Assembly (NCBI RefSeq): GCF_000214665.1
Contig: NC_015572.1
Location: forward strand, 3,100,001 to 3,164,000
Reading direction: 5' to 3'
Origin: Methylomonas methanica MC09
GTDB lineage: Bacteria; Pseudomonadota; Gammaproteobacteria; Methylococcales; Methylomonadaceae
Length of the DNA: 64,000 nt
Below, piece by piece: positions 1 through 8,716 of this stretch (position 1 is the first letter of the stretch; each line of letters begins with the position of its first letter). Made by a program: the position numbers and the translations under genes. A model generated the notes under the pieces. The model was not told the origin of the DNA and ran no database searches. It saw only the letters and a program-made list of their open reading frames with translations.

Positions 1-806
1 TGACTTAATTTCGGTGAAATCAGCATTTGTCCCTTATCGTCAAAACTAATCAGAAATCGGTCGAATAGCGCATCCAAATGGGCACAGAGTAGGAAACCGT
101 TAAAAACGTCCAGGCGTTCTGTATCGGACTTACATTCGGCCCATGGTTTGGCGTGGCTAGCCCGTAGCACCTCCGTCACATCGACACCCGTCACTGCGCA
201 AGCGCCGCCCCAGTATTGCAGCATTCCGTCTCTAAATTTTTGCTGCCCGATACGCTGGCGTACTATCCGTTCGATTTCAGTGGCTTTGGTTTCGGCATCT
301 GCGAAATGGGTTAACTCTTCGGTTACCTGCTTGTCATAATCGACGGCTAATTGATTTGGCAGGGATTGAGCTAGTTTGGATGCTCGTCGCAGGAAAATAG
401 CTAGATCATTGATTTGTAGCAGAACAAACTTACGATCCGGACGAGTCGCATTTGGAAAACACCGAGTCAACTCGGAATAGAGATACTTGGAGACCTCTGA
501 ATGAATATCGACAATCCATCGGTAATTGTCTTCGGCAATCAACGCTTGAATACCGTGCAGGGCTGATCCTAACAAAACCCCGTCATCATGGCTTGAAAGA
601 ATATTTTCAAAGCCATTTTCGTGTCCTGTTTTTTCAATTAAAGCACGTTTCAGGATGTTCAAATTAGCAAGATAAGTCGTTGCGTATGTCTGTCGTAGAA
701 TTCTGCGTGGAAAGCCTAATCCTTCTCGGCATTTGTAGTAACGTGCCTGTTCTGGGCAAACTGAACGGTTGGCAAAACCAGCCTGGGCAAATGCATCCTG
801 GAGCAC
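1..806 (-). CDS. HNH endonuclease (partial, runs off left edge)
   Basis: An open frame on the minus strand enters the window's left edge without a stop. Its C-terminal part has the HNH_2-type signature: a GACAVTG motif, ASHAKPW (first His), RLDVFNG (Asn) and CAHLDALFD (second His). The N-terminal half is an unrecognised helical segment. Such nucleases are common in restriction and defence loci. There is no ATG near the beginning; the best start is the GTG at 804-806, which places the first 91 bases inside the 3' end of the SecB-like gene in another frame. The frame is open back to about 898, so a TTG start further upstream is possible. It is the last gene of the toxin-antitoxin-chaperone cassette as seen here. 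A truncated or fused gene is an alternative explanation for the missing ATG. Confidence 0.7.
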   Translation of the reverse strand, partial: MLQDAFAQAGFANRSVCPEQARYYKCREGLGFPRRILRQTYATTYLANLNILKRALIEKTGHENGFENILSSHDDGVLLGSALHGIQALIAEDNYRWIVDIHSEVSKYLYSELTRCFPNATRPDRKFVLLQINDLAIFLRRASKLAQSLPNQLAVDYDKQVTEELTHFADAETKATEIERIVRQRIGQQKFRDGMLQYWGGACAVTGVDVTEVLRASHAKPWAECKSDTERLDVFNGFLLCAHLDALFDRFLISFDDKGQMLISPKLS

Positions 807-1201
807 TGACTCATCAGAAATTCCCGCCAGTAAGGCCAAACATGATAGCTGGCGTTTTTCAGGGCGTATTCGTCGATACAGGATTGCTCCAGTTGCTCAT
901 CAATCGTATATTCCGCCACAAATTCGGCTTCGATAAAGGCTCGGACAGACTTATCTTCTTCCTCAATATTCGGATCAACAAGACGAATACCCAATTCAAT
1001 AAACACGCGCACTAGCCATTGGTTTTCGTCAACCATCGCCAACTGTGTTTGTCTAACGGTGTGCTTGGTTTGGGTTACCAATTTTTCAGTGTCTTGGTCA
1101 TACTTTGGCTCAAAGTCCCCAACACATTGCGCAACACTGCTTCTTTGATAAACGTCGTGGATTTTCAGTGTATCAATGGCTTTTTGTAGATTTGCGTTCA
1201 T
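716..1201 (-). CDS. SecB-like chaperone of a toxin-antitoxin-chaperone module
   Basis: 161 residues, close to the usual SecB length. The middle and C terminus carry SecB-family features: EFVAEYTI, an acidic helix leading into NASYHVWPYWREF, and the closing SQCSRMHLPRLVLP. In general SecB delivers unfolded proteins to SecA; stand-alone SecB-like proteins next to toxin-antitoxin genes are known to stabilise their cognate antitoxin. The ATG at 1199-1201 was chosen because its first base pairs with the hicB stop in a TGATG junction, indicating translational coupling. A longer frame upstream exists but lies inside hicB. The assignment to a HicAB-linked chaperone is by context plus fold motifs; dependence of HicB on this protein is inference. 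Confidence 0.8.
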   Translation of the reverse strand: MNANLQKAIDTLKIHDVYQRSSVAQCVGDFEPKYDQDTEKLVTQTKHTVRQTQLAMVDENQWLVRVFIELGIRLVDPNIEEEDKSVRAFIEAEFVAEYTIDEQLEQSCIDEYALKNASYHVWPYWREFLMSQCSRMHLPRLVLPTVQFAQNRHVTTNAEKD

Positions 1202-1680
1202 CAGGCGTATTGTTTTTCTAACGCATTGGGTTCGGAAGTGCTGATTAACCGCAAATGCTTGTACTGCTTTTCGGTTTGACTCGCCAGTTGCCATGATGTG
1301 TTTTCACTACTATTTCGAGCTTCTAAACCCTGCGCATAACCGGCGTAATAATTCAGGATATTGGTCAGATGCTGATTCAAACTTACCCCTTCCATATCGG
1401 CAGCCTGAGCAAGCGAGCGATGTAAACTTTTAGCCAAACGTAACGTCACACGACCACTGTATTCGTCAGCCGGAATCATAGGTGATGGTATGGCTTTACC
1501 TTGAGCAGCCAACATTTCTGCTGTGACCTCAATGGTGTCGATAGCGAGAGCATAGGCTTCCTCAAAACTGTCTGCGTATTCTGCAACGTCAGGTAATTCC
1601 GCAACACGGGCCTCGTAACAATGTTCGCCATCGAACCAGCCTTTGCGCACGGTAATATTGTAATTTGAAGGATCTATCAT
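1201..1680 (-). CDS. hicB: HicB family antitoxin
   Basis: 159 residues. The N-terminal half has the partial RNase H-like HicB fold (DGEHCYEARVAELPDVAEY, then a helix starting DSFEEAYALA). The second half has a ribbon-helix-helix segment (SGRVTLRLAKSLHRSLAQAA, then EGVSLNQHLTNIL), the typical two-domain layout in which one half blocks HicA and the other binds the operator. The C-terminal tail of about 40 residues beyond the RHH is longer than in many HicB proteins and could be the part recognised by the SecB-like chaperone encoded next; that is inference from other chaperone-dependent antitoxins. The start overlaps the hicA stop (ATGA), so the two are co-translated. Confidence 0.88.
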   Translation of the reverse strand: MIDPSNYNITVRKGWFDGEHCYEARVAELPDVAEYADSFEEAYALAIDTIEVTAEMLAAQGKAIPSPMIPADEYSGRVTLRLAKSLHRSLAQAADMEGVSLNQHLTNILNYYAGYAQGLEARNSSENTSWQLASQTEKQYKHLRLISTSEPNALEKQYA

Positions 1681-1973
1681 GCTGTTTTCTCCAGATAAGC
1701 CTCAAGCTCATCGTTATACTGCCTGAGAACTTTAATAATCTTGCCTATGTAACCAGGTTTGATTTCGGGATTTTTGCCATGACCGCAGTTGAACGAACCG
1801 CTCATAAACGAAGGCAGTCCTGGATGGACAAAAATTTTATGCCCACCTTGCTTGCCGTCCCGCACTTCGAAACCTAAGTCTTGTAATAGGCTTTTCACTT
1901 CTTCACAGCACAAATTAGTCTTATGCTGCTGTAATGTTTCAATTGCCGATTGGATACGTAGTTTAGCACTCAT
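1677..1973 (-). CDS. hicA: HicA family mRNA interferase toxin
   Basis: 98 residues with the double-stranded-RNA-binding-like HicA core: a GGHKIFVHPG strand carrying the conserved catalytic His at about residue 45, and a C-terminal NPEIKPGYIGKIIKVLRQY helix. HicA cleaves mRNA and is neutralised by HicB. There are about 25 extra N-terminal residues relative to the shortest HicA proteins. The ATG lies directly after the 20-base palindrome at 1976-1995, leaving no room for a good ribosome binding site, so translation may be leaderless. It is the first gene of the hicA-hicB-SecB-like cassette, with 4-base and 1-base overlaps between genes. Confidence 0.88.
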   Translation of the reverse strand: MSAKLRIQSAIETLQQHKTNLCCEEVKSLLQDLGFEVRDGKQGGHKIFVHPGLPSFMSGSFNCGHGKNPEIKPGYIGKIIKVLRQYNDELEAYLEKTA

Positions 1974-1975
1974 TG

Positions 1976-1995
1976 TGACACCATATATAGTGTCA
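1976..1995. promoter_or_regulatory. Palindromic operator in front of hicA
   Basis: The 20-base sequence tgacaccatatatagtgtca is a near-perfect palindrome (six-base arms TGACAC/GTGTCA around an AT core). It ends two bases before the hicA start codon and covers a TATATAT stretch suited to a -10 element reading toward hicA. HicB proteins with a ribbon-helix-helix domain are known to repress their own promoter at such palindromes; binding here is inferred. Confidence 0.6.
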
Positions 1996-2242
1996 AGTTT
2001 AATAAATTCATGTCTATTTTTTCAAGTAAAGCCTAACTTGCTGATCTAAAATTGTTTTCCATGACAGAAGTGTTAAGTATTTTGGGGGTGGTTGCCTATA
2101 TCGTAGTTAATCATGCACGATGTTCACCATGAGTTATGCTTGGCCCGCTAGTCCTTATGACGTAATTTGCCTATAACGATTGTCGTTGCAATGTTATCAA
2201 GTGCTCCTTATTGATGCTCTGCTTTACCTCAAATGTGCAACG

Positions 2243-4243
2243 TCAAATATAACTAGTCTGCCGCTGTGTTTTAAAGCGCCGACGAAATAGCAAGCCATCG
2301 TCGGTACTTGGGTCGAGGGTTTCTCGAAGGTAGGGTAGTTCCTTGAGTGCATCTGGCGGCGGAGTGGTTGTCGTCACAATATACTGGTATGGTGCACCGT
2401 CGGCATACGCTTGCTGCTCTATCTGCTGCATCAAAGAAAGCAGCTTGTCATAAAGGATAGGACTCATATCCGCTTCTCTTGGACAGTCATGAATTAGCAA
2501 TCCTGGAAACGCGGAAATTTGATCGATACTATCCAAAAGACAAGTTAGGTCGCCTAGTAGCACTTCCAAAACGTAATAGGCTTCACCGCCATTGACCGAT
2601 AGTTGAAACGGGAAATATTCGTCGCGAATGACAAAGCTTCCTACCGTATCGTCGGAAAACAGATTCTGAACCAAGGCGTTCATCAGTTCATCCAGACGTT
2701 TTTGACGATTGCTTCGTTCCGCTTGACTCAGTTTAAGCTTTACATTTGCAAAACCAACTTGGTCGGTCAGTTTTTTATTGTTTTTTTCTGATTGGCGAAT
2801 CGATTCTTCCATCTCTGGAGAACCGTAGGCTTTTTCCCATCGTTCCAATTCTTCTAACAACCTGGTTCCACGATTTACATCGATTAACGCGGTGTCTCGT
2901 CTGGTTCGACTGGCGTTACAACTTTGTGCCAGCGCATCCATTCGGCTTTTTATAGCCTTAAGTTGGGGCTTGAGACGCTCCAGTTCGGCCAGAGCGTTGT
3001 CGGTTCGCTCTGTCCAATATTTCTCGTTTTCCTGTAGTATCTTTTGATCGCGATGATCTTTTAGGCTGACAGAGTCTTGCAGTTTTTCAATTTCATCTTT
3101 GATATGTGTGCAGTTCTGGAAAGGAATATTCGCCTCAGTGCAAAAACCTACGCGCGTTTTCAAGACTTCACAGCGGTTACTGATCCTTTCGGCAGATTGT
3201 TCATTCTGAGCTTTTACGTCATCGAATAAGTCGATTTCTTCCTCGGTTTGTTGGTACAGCTTTTCTAACGCTGATAACTCCAAGCGAAGGTTAAATAATT
3301 GATCATTGGAACGATTCAATTCTTTATCCACTTCGTCGAATAACGCTTGGGCTTTTTGCCGCGCCTCGTTGACTTTGTCTACAACCGATTCTTTAAATAG
3401 ATCATCTGAATACAGCGGTAAATCTTCGCCAACCTGTAACCATGCCCGTAATTCCGATTCGATACGGCGGCGTATCAAGTTTGGCTCCTGTTTTAAGCGT
3501 TCGGTTTCTTGTTGTGATCGTTTCAGCTCTTGTTCGAACGAACGAATGCGAATTAATAATTCCGATTCTTCCTGCTCCAGCAGCCCCAACACTGCACGCA
3601 TTACAATGGGCGGGTCTTGCCTTGGGCGTTGAAAGCCGATGCCTTCTCCTTCCCGCCAAGCAAAAAATGATTTGAAGCGAGCGCCTTGATCGCGTGTCAG
3701 CCAGGCTAACAGATAACGCCATTCTATGGTTTGTTCGGTTTCGGGAATGGAACGGGGCGAAACTTTTGACATCATCTCTGTCGCCAAAAAACTTTCGAAT
3801 TCCTTGTAAGACTGTTGGCTACTACCATTAGCGATCAAAGTTTCCAGATCGCAGCCAGCCTCCACCAAGCCATCTCTGTATGCACTGAAATACCGAAAAA
3901 TACTGTAGGCCTGATCATCGACATGAACAACCATACCCACGCCACCGTTCGGAAATTCGCCGGATAGCTCGTCTCTAAGCGCCGTTACCGATTTTGCAGT
4001 GTCACCTAGGCAATACCGAATTAGCTGACAAAGCGAGGTTTTGCCGACGCCATGACCGGCAGCATGAACGCCAGTGTGCGTGCCGGAAGCTGGTTCATGC
4101 GCCCAAATCAAATTCAAACCACGGCGAAAGCCAATCGAGCGAATACTGCACTCGGCTTTTGGTTCGCTGAAAATCGCCAAACGCTCGATCCACAGCCTTG
4201 GACTAGCTTTTTGTCCGGAAAGGTAGTCGATGAGCTTTTCCAT
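2243..4243 (-). CDS. Coiled-coil (SMC/DUF2326-like) ATPase of the defence operon
   Basis: 666 residues. An N-terminal ABC-type nucleotide-binding half has the P-loop GHGVGKTS at residues 63-70, preceded by a GLNLIWAHE strand as in RecF/DUF2326-type proteins. A long charged coiled coil runs from about 230 to 530, with a Cys-bearing turn (GFCTEANIPFQNC) near its middle. The C-terminal half carries a Walker-B-like strand LLIHDCPREAD near residue 585. It is the last gene of the operon, starting 9 bases after the methylase stop. Proteins of this shape act as DNA- or partner-sensing ATPases in several defence systems (DndD, ABC-3C and others); its exact role here is unknown. I do not assign a gene name. 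Confidence 0.7.
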   Translation of the reverse strand: MEKLIDYLSGQKASPRLWIERLAIFSEPKAECSIRSIGFRRGLNLIWAHEPASGTHTGVHAAGHGVGKTSLCQLIRYCLGDTAKSVTALRDELSGEFPNGGVGMVVHVDDQAYSIFRYFSAYRDGLVEAGCDLETLIANGSSQQSYKEFESFLATEMMSKVSPRSIPETEQTIEWRYLLAWLTRDQGARFKSFFAWREGEGIGFQRPRQDPPIVMRAVLGLLEQEESELLIRIRSFEQELKRSQQETERLKQEPNLIRRRIESELRAWLQVGEDLPLYSDDLFKESVVDKVNEARQKAQALFDEVDKELNRSNDQLFNLRLELSALEKLYQQTEEEIDLFDDVKAQNEQSAERISNRCEVLKTRVGFCTEANIPFQNCTHIKDEIEKLQDSVSLKDHRDQKILQENEKYWTERTDNALAELERLKPQLKAIKSRMDALAQSCNASRTRRDTALIDVNRGTRLLEELERWEKAYGSPEMEESIRQSEKNNKKLTDQVGFANVKLKLSQAERSNRQKRLDELMNALVQNLFSDDTVGSFVIRDEYFPFQLSVNGGEAYYVLEVLLGDLTCLLDSIDQISAFPGLLIHDCPREADMSPILYDKLLSLMQQIEQQAYADGAPYQYIVTTTTPPPDALKELPYLRETLDPSTDDGLLFRRRFKTQRQTSYI

Positions 4244-4252
4244 AGAGTTTTC

Positions 4253-7200
4253 CTAGCCGAATTTGGCTGAAGTTCGATCTTCGTCCAATGCGGAGTTGCC
4301 TTGCAGGTTTAATTTTGCATCGGCAGCTTGCAACAGGACTTTTGCCAATAAGGGCGTGTCAATTTCGATAATCACGCCTTCCGGTGCCGAATTAGGTTGT
4401 ACGCTTATCAAACCATTGCAATCTATTCTGATTACGCCAATATCCTCAAAATAACGCAGTAACGTTTGAATGCGTTCCAAGCGCTCGGATTCGAACGTTC
4501 CATTGTCGAGCAGATTCTTCAATAATTTTTGTGCCGGAACGGCTAACTGATCGATCATTGAAGAGCGCATTGTCATTTGCAGCGCCAAATCGAGTTGTTG
4601 CCGCAAAACCGATTCCTGTTTCCGAATCATCGCCAACAGCAATCCCGCCAATTTGGCATCGGTTCGATCCCGCAGAACGCCTTGCGGCGAGTAACTGTCC
4701 ACTAAATGCTGACTAGGCAATGGCAACAAAGGACTTTGGTAAGCAACGCCTTTTTCTTCTGCTTCAGCCATATGGTCGAACGCAGCGAGCACCAGACGTT
4801 GAGTACGATATTCGCCGAATTCTTTGAGTTCGTTATTTTTGAGGACGCGGAAGGTTTCGGATGGGTAGTCGTCACCCATTACGTCGGCGGGGTCGAGGAT
4901 GTAGCGCAGTTCATCGCGGGTCAGGCCATAGGCTTTAGCGTACCAGGCGTCGAGTTCGGCGCGGAGTTGGGCGCGGCGATCAGGATTGAAGATAAATGGC
5001 GTGCCATCGTAGCCGAGGTCTTGCGCCCAGGGTTGCAGGTCATGGGCTGTGTAAGTCAGTTCCAGGACGCGAGGAACGATAAAGTCCAAAGCTAATTTGT
5101 CATAAAAGTCTGAGGGTAAGACACTAAATTGTTTTACATAAGAGTAAGTAAGATGAAGTCCACCGACTTTTTGACGTGCAATATAATCCAATGGGATTGA
5201 ATTCAGATTTGCTAATAAAGCAGCATGCCAAGTAGCTTCTTTTATTGAAAAAATGATTGGTGCTGTATGGCCAACTCCAGAAAACGGTATTACAGATGAA
5301 ATTACAGTTCGTTCATTCGTAACAGAAGTTACATCTTTAAATACCAACAGCCAATTATAAGACCAATTCTCAGGCACTCTTGCTTTTACATCTTCTATTG
5401 AAACCCAGTAGAAAGGTGTTATTGAATAATTTGGGTTTGTGTACTGATCACTTGATGGCGAAGGCAACACTCTGTATCCACGACCTTCATTACGTCCTTC
5501 ATATGATCCAGCACGATGGTCAAACATATTTGTCATTTTCGCTTCATAAAGGGGAAGTCGGTCAACGGCATCATTTTCGTAAAATAATTTATTATCTGAG
5601 GCCATATTAAATAAACCTTGTCTAAACGATATTCCCCACGGATTATTTCCGGATTCATGCATTCGCGCTTCCCGAATTAAGACGGGCACCTGGTAATAAA
5701 TTTTTCGCGTCAAGTCCGCATCCATCCGTGATCGGAAAATTGGACATGTAAGAGTATTTGGATTAATACGACTAAATTCATCAGCGCTCAGTGTAAAGCG
5801 ACGACGTTCATCAATGAGTTGACCGGTATTAGTTAGGAAAAACGCAAATTCAGCCAATTCCGCTTTGCCAAGGGTCAGCAGGCAGAACTTCATTCGGCTA
5901 TCGACGGCGGAAAATATCTTTTCACGGTTTTCAAAGTCAAATAGACTCACTAACCTCTTTCTTTGCACGATATAACTAAAATAATTTTTCGTGGAATCAT
6001 CACTGGCAATGCCGGTGGGTACTATAAAACCCGCACGACCACTGTTATCAACAATGTGAGTGATTGTTTCGGCAAACAATGGATAAGTATTGATTTTTCC
6101 GGTAGCGGTTAAAGGGAAGCGCTCAGAGCCTCGATAAAAAACATTGTTAGCTTCATATTTTCTTTTTTCAATCAAATATTCATTCCAAATACGAGGCTCT
6201 TCTGTTTCAAGTTGCGCAATTGCTTTTTTTCGCTTATCTCCCGACAACGAAGCGATATGTGGCGCTCGTACCGAAAAATATTCTTCCTCAGAAAGTTGAG
6301 ATACTTCCCACGGCGGATTACCCAGCACGCAATCGAAACCGCCTTTGGCGAACACTTGCGGGAAGATCAACGGCCAATGCAATACCCGCGCTTCTGCACA
6401 CAACTGACGTGCGGTTGCCAAACGTTCGGTTTGATAAACCCCATGCAGGTCAGCGGCACATTGGTCGGTATACAGTTCCAGATACAGGTTTTGGCTGGTC
6501 GGCGTTTGAATTTTTGCCTGCTCATCAGCCTTGGTTACCAGGAAAGCGCCGATCAATAAATCAGCGGCATGACCGAGTTTGTGTTCCTTGGCATGCTGTA
6601 AAAATTCACGGTATGCACTTTCCTTGATCGCCGCTTGCTTCGGAGTTGAATCCGGCAAATTCTCCAGGGCTTCCAACTCAGACAGGCCTGCTGCGTCATC
6701 GATGGCGATATCCAGATTGCGATTGTTTTTGAGCTTGCCGAAAGCTTTCAGCGCTTCTTTATTGGCTTTGGCGATGTCTTTACAAACAGCTTTATCATCG
6801 CCGGACAAGGGTTTAAACGCCGCATCTGGTATGCCGGATTGCAGTTGTTTGAGGTCGGTCAAGCCGATCAGCGCATCGCCACAAATCAAATGGTGATCCA
6901 AAAACGACAGCGCCAAACCTTCTTCAAAACCTTCCAACCACAACGCGGTGCGGGCCAGTTCGATGGCCATGGGGTTGCGGTCTACACCGAAGATGCATTT
7001 GCTGATGACTTCGCGCAGCGCGTGACGGTAGTCCTGTGGCCTGACCGCACCTTCCGGTGCGCGCAATGCCGCCAAGCGTTCGGCCAGACGACGAGCTGCG
7101 GCCAATAGGAAATGGCCGCTACCACAAGCGGGATCGATGACCTTGATGCTAAGCAAAGCTTCGGTTGGATTATCAGGGTTATTGGCCAGACGATCTTCGA

Positions 7201-8695
7201 TGACCGGATCGAGAGCGGATTTGATCAGCTCTTGTACCAAGCTGTCCGGCGTGTAATAGCTGCCGGTAGTTTTGCGGGCATTGCCTTGAGTGCTGCCTTC
7301 GCTGGTCAGTCCGACAAAACCGAACTGGCGGGCCGGAATGTCGATTTCCGGTACCAGTTCCAGCAAACTTTCATAGACCGACCCCAGTTCTTCGGTGCCC
7401 ATGTTGCGGTAATCGACTACCGCTAAAGTGCCGCTGACATTCGACCAGCGCAGTTGTTTGACTGCTTCCAATAAGTTGGCATTGCTTAGGCTGGCGGCAT
7501 CCAGATTGGAACATTGGCCGACGCCAAACAAGCCACCCAGTGCGGGTAATGCTAAGCGCGGTTCACCCGTAGCCAAGCTGCGGAATACGATACGTAACGC
7601 CTGCCACTGGTCATCGAATTGATTGCGGGCATGGCGGTGCAAACAGCGGTGTCGCAAACGGGCCAGCGCATAACCTTCGGCATAAGCTTTGCGGGCTGCA
7701 ATGGCGGTGGGCGTATTGTCGTCGGCATGCAAAACGCCGCGTTCTTCGACGGTAAATAGAAAGATCAACCGGTAAACCAAACGCAGCAATTGCTGGAAAT
7801 AATCTTCCTTGCTCAAACGACCTTCGTGTAAATCCAGGCGCAGTTTTTCGTTGGCAGGATGTTGGATAAAGCCGTTGCCAAGTTGAAGCAAAGCATCGGT
7901 GACGCCTAGCCTTAAGCCATCCCGCACGCGAGTGCCTTCACGTTGACCTTCGCCACGCCAGGCTTCCCATATGCAGCCCTCTCCCCCAACCCTTCTCCCA
8001 GAGGGCGAGGGGAGCGGTGTGGGTGCACGACTCGCATGCAGAATGCGCCAAGCCATTTCAAATTCGGCAAAGCGCTGACCGTCCAGCATATCTTGCAGAT
8101 CAAACTCCAAAAAGCTGGGGCGCGTCAGGGTGGCGGCATCGCGCAACAGTCGAAGTTGCCTGCCGTTGGTAACAATAGCCCAAAGATGATCGGTACTGGC
8201 GTTGATGAACTCCTGCGCCAATTGAAAGGCGCTTTTCTTACGGGCACCGCTGCCGATGATGGCAAAGTGCGGATCGGGTTCATCCAGGCCGAGCGTATGC
8301 GGGGCAATGACGACAGGAATGGTGTTGCCAGCCAAGGCAGTGATGGGGTAATGCCGTTCGCCCACACTCAACTCACTGACCAAATCGACGGGTTGATAAG
8401 CTAACGCATCGCGCAAGAGATCACAGACAAATTTGACCGTCACCTGAACGGGGTCGATATCTTTGCGTTCCAGGTTGGGGACAACCTGTTTCCATTGCGC
8501 CGAGGCGATTTGGAAAGCGCGGCTGTATTCGTCTTTGAGTTTTAATCCGGTTGGTATGCGGTAATCGGCTGTGCTCTGCTGGGTGGCTTGACCGAGAACG
8601 GCTTTTTCCAGTTGATCCGGCAAAAATAGGCCACCCTCCAAACGTAGGGTTGGCAGATTCAAGACGGTGGAATGATTTTTTCTGACGCGTTTCAT
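4253..8695 (-). CDS. Eco57I/DrmMI-like N6-adenine DNA methylase
   Basis: 1480 residues. Methyltransferase motif I (DPACGSGHFL) lies near residue 520 and motif IV (GNPPWEV, the NPPW catalytic loop of gamma-class N6-adenine methylases) near residue 790. A target-recognition-like region and a C-terminal extension follow. The N-terminal 200 residues resemble the nuclease-like or sensor region seen in Eco57I and DISARM DrmMI proteins, but I see no certain PD-(D/E)xK triad. By analogy with DrmMI it would mark host DNA as self. Residues about 228-240 are encoded by a REP-like palindrome (7977-8014) that keeps the frame open. It starts 21 bases after the DrmD-like stop, so it is probably co-transcribed. 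Confidence 0.85.
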   Translation of the reverse strand: MKRVRKNHSTVLNLPTLRLEGGLFLPDQLEKAVLGQATQQSTADYRIPTGLKLKDEYSRAFQIASAQWKQVVPNLERKDIDPVQVTVKFVCDLLRDALAYQPVDLVSELSVGERHYPITALAGNTIPVVIAPHTLGLDEPDPHFAIIGSGARKKSAFQLAQEFINASTDHLWAIVTNGRQLRLLRDAATLTRPSFLEFDLQDMLDGQRFAEFEMAWRILHASRAPTPLPSPSGRRVGGEGCIWEAWRGEGQREGTRVRDGLRLGVTDALLQLGNGFIQHPANEKLRLDLHEGRLSKEDYFQQLLRLVYRLIFLFTVEERGVLHADDNTPTAIAARKAYAEGYALARLRHRCLHRHARNQFDDQWQALRIVFRSLATGEPRLALPALGGLFGVGQCSNLDAASLSNANLLEAVKQLRWSNVSGTLAVVDYRNMGTEELGSVYESLLELVPEIDIPARQFGFVGLTSEGSTQGNARKTTGSYYTPDSLVQELIKSALDPVIEDRLANNPDNPTEALLSIKVIDPACGSGHFLLAAARRLAERLAALRAPEGAVRPQDYRHALREVISKCIFGVDRNPMAIELARTALWLEGFEEGLALSFLDHHLICGDALIGLTDLKQLQSGIPDAAFKPLSGDDKAVCKDIAKANKEALKAFGKLKNNRNLDIAIDDAAGLSELEALENLPDSTPKQAAIKESAYREFLQHAKEHKLGHAADLLIGAFLVTKADEQAKIQTPTSQNLYLELYTDQCAADLHGVYQTERLATARQLCAEARVLHWPLIFPQVFAKGGFDCVLGNPPWEVSQLSEEEYFSVRAPHIASLSGDKRKKAIAQLETEEPRIWNEYLIEKRKYEANNVFYRGSERFPLTATGKINTYPLFAETITHIVDNSGRAGFIVPTGIASDDSTKNYFSYIVQRKRLVSLFDFENREKIFSAVDSRMKFCLLTLGKAELAEFAFFLTNTGQLIDERRRFTLSADEFSRINPNTLTCPIFRSRMDADLTRKIYYQVPVLIREARMHESGNNPWGISFRQGLFNMASDNKLFYENDAVDRLPLYEAKMTNMFDHRAGSYEGRNEGRGYRVLPSPSSDQYTNPNYSITPFYWVSIEDVKARVPENWSYNWLLVFKDVTSVTNERTVISSVIPFSGVGHTAPIIFSIKEATWHAALLANLNSIPLDYIARQKVGGLHLTYSYVKQFSVLPSDFYDKLALDFIVPRVLELTYTAHDLQPWAQDLGYDGTPFIFNPDRRAQLRAELDAWYAKAYGLTRDELRYILDPADVMGDDYPSETFRVLKNNELKEFGEYRTQRLVLAAFDHMAEAEEKGVAYQSPLLPLPSQHLVDSYSPQGVLRDRTDAKLAGLLLAMIRKQESVLRQQLDLALQMTMRSSMIDQLAVPAQKLLKNLLDNGTFESERLERIQTLLRYFEDIGVIRIDCNGLISVQPNSAPEGVIIEIDTPLLAKVLLQAADAKLNLQGNSALDEDRTSAKFG
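7977..8014. repeat. REP-like GC-rich palindrome inside the methylase gene
   Basis: The outer arms CCCTCTCCC (7977-7985) and GGGCGAGGG (8003-8011) pair with one mismatch around a CTTCTCCCAGAG core. This is the look of the dispersed CTCTCCC/GGGAGAG palindromes found in many proteobacterial genomes, which are normally intergenic. Here it is in frame and adds a Pro/Ser/Arg/Gly-rich stretch (PLPSPSGRRVGGEG) to the protein. Confidence 0.6.
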
Positions 8696-8716
8696 ACTGT
8701 TTCCTTACCTGTTTTC

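Noticed and set aside
7912..8103. Short frames on both strands around the REP-like palindrome
   Set aside because: They are shadows of the methylase gene, which has intact motifs on both sides.
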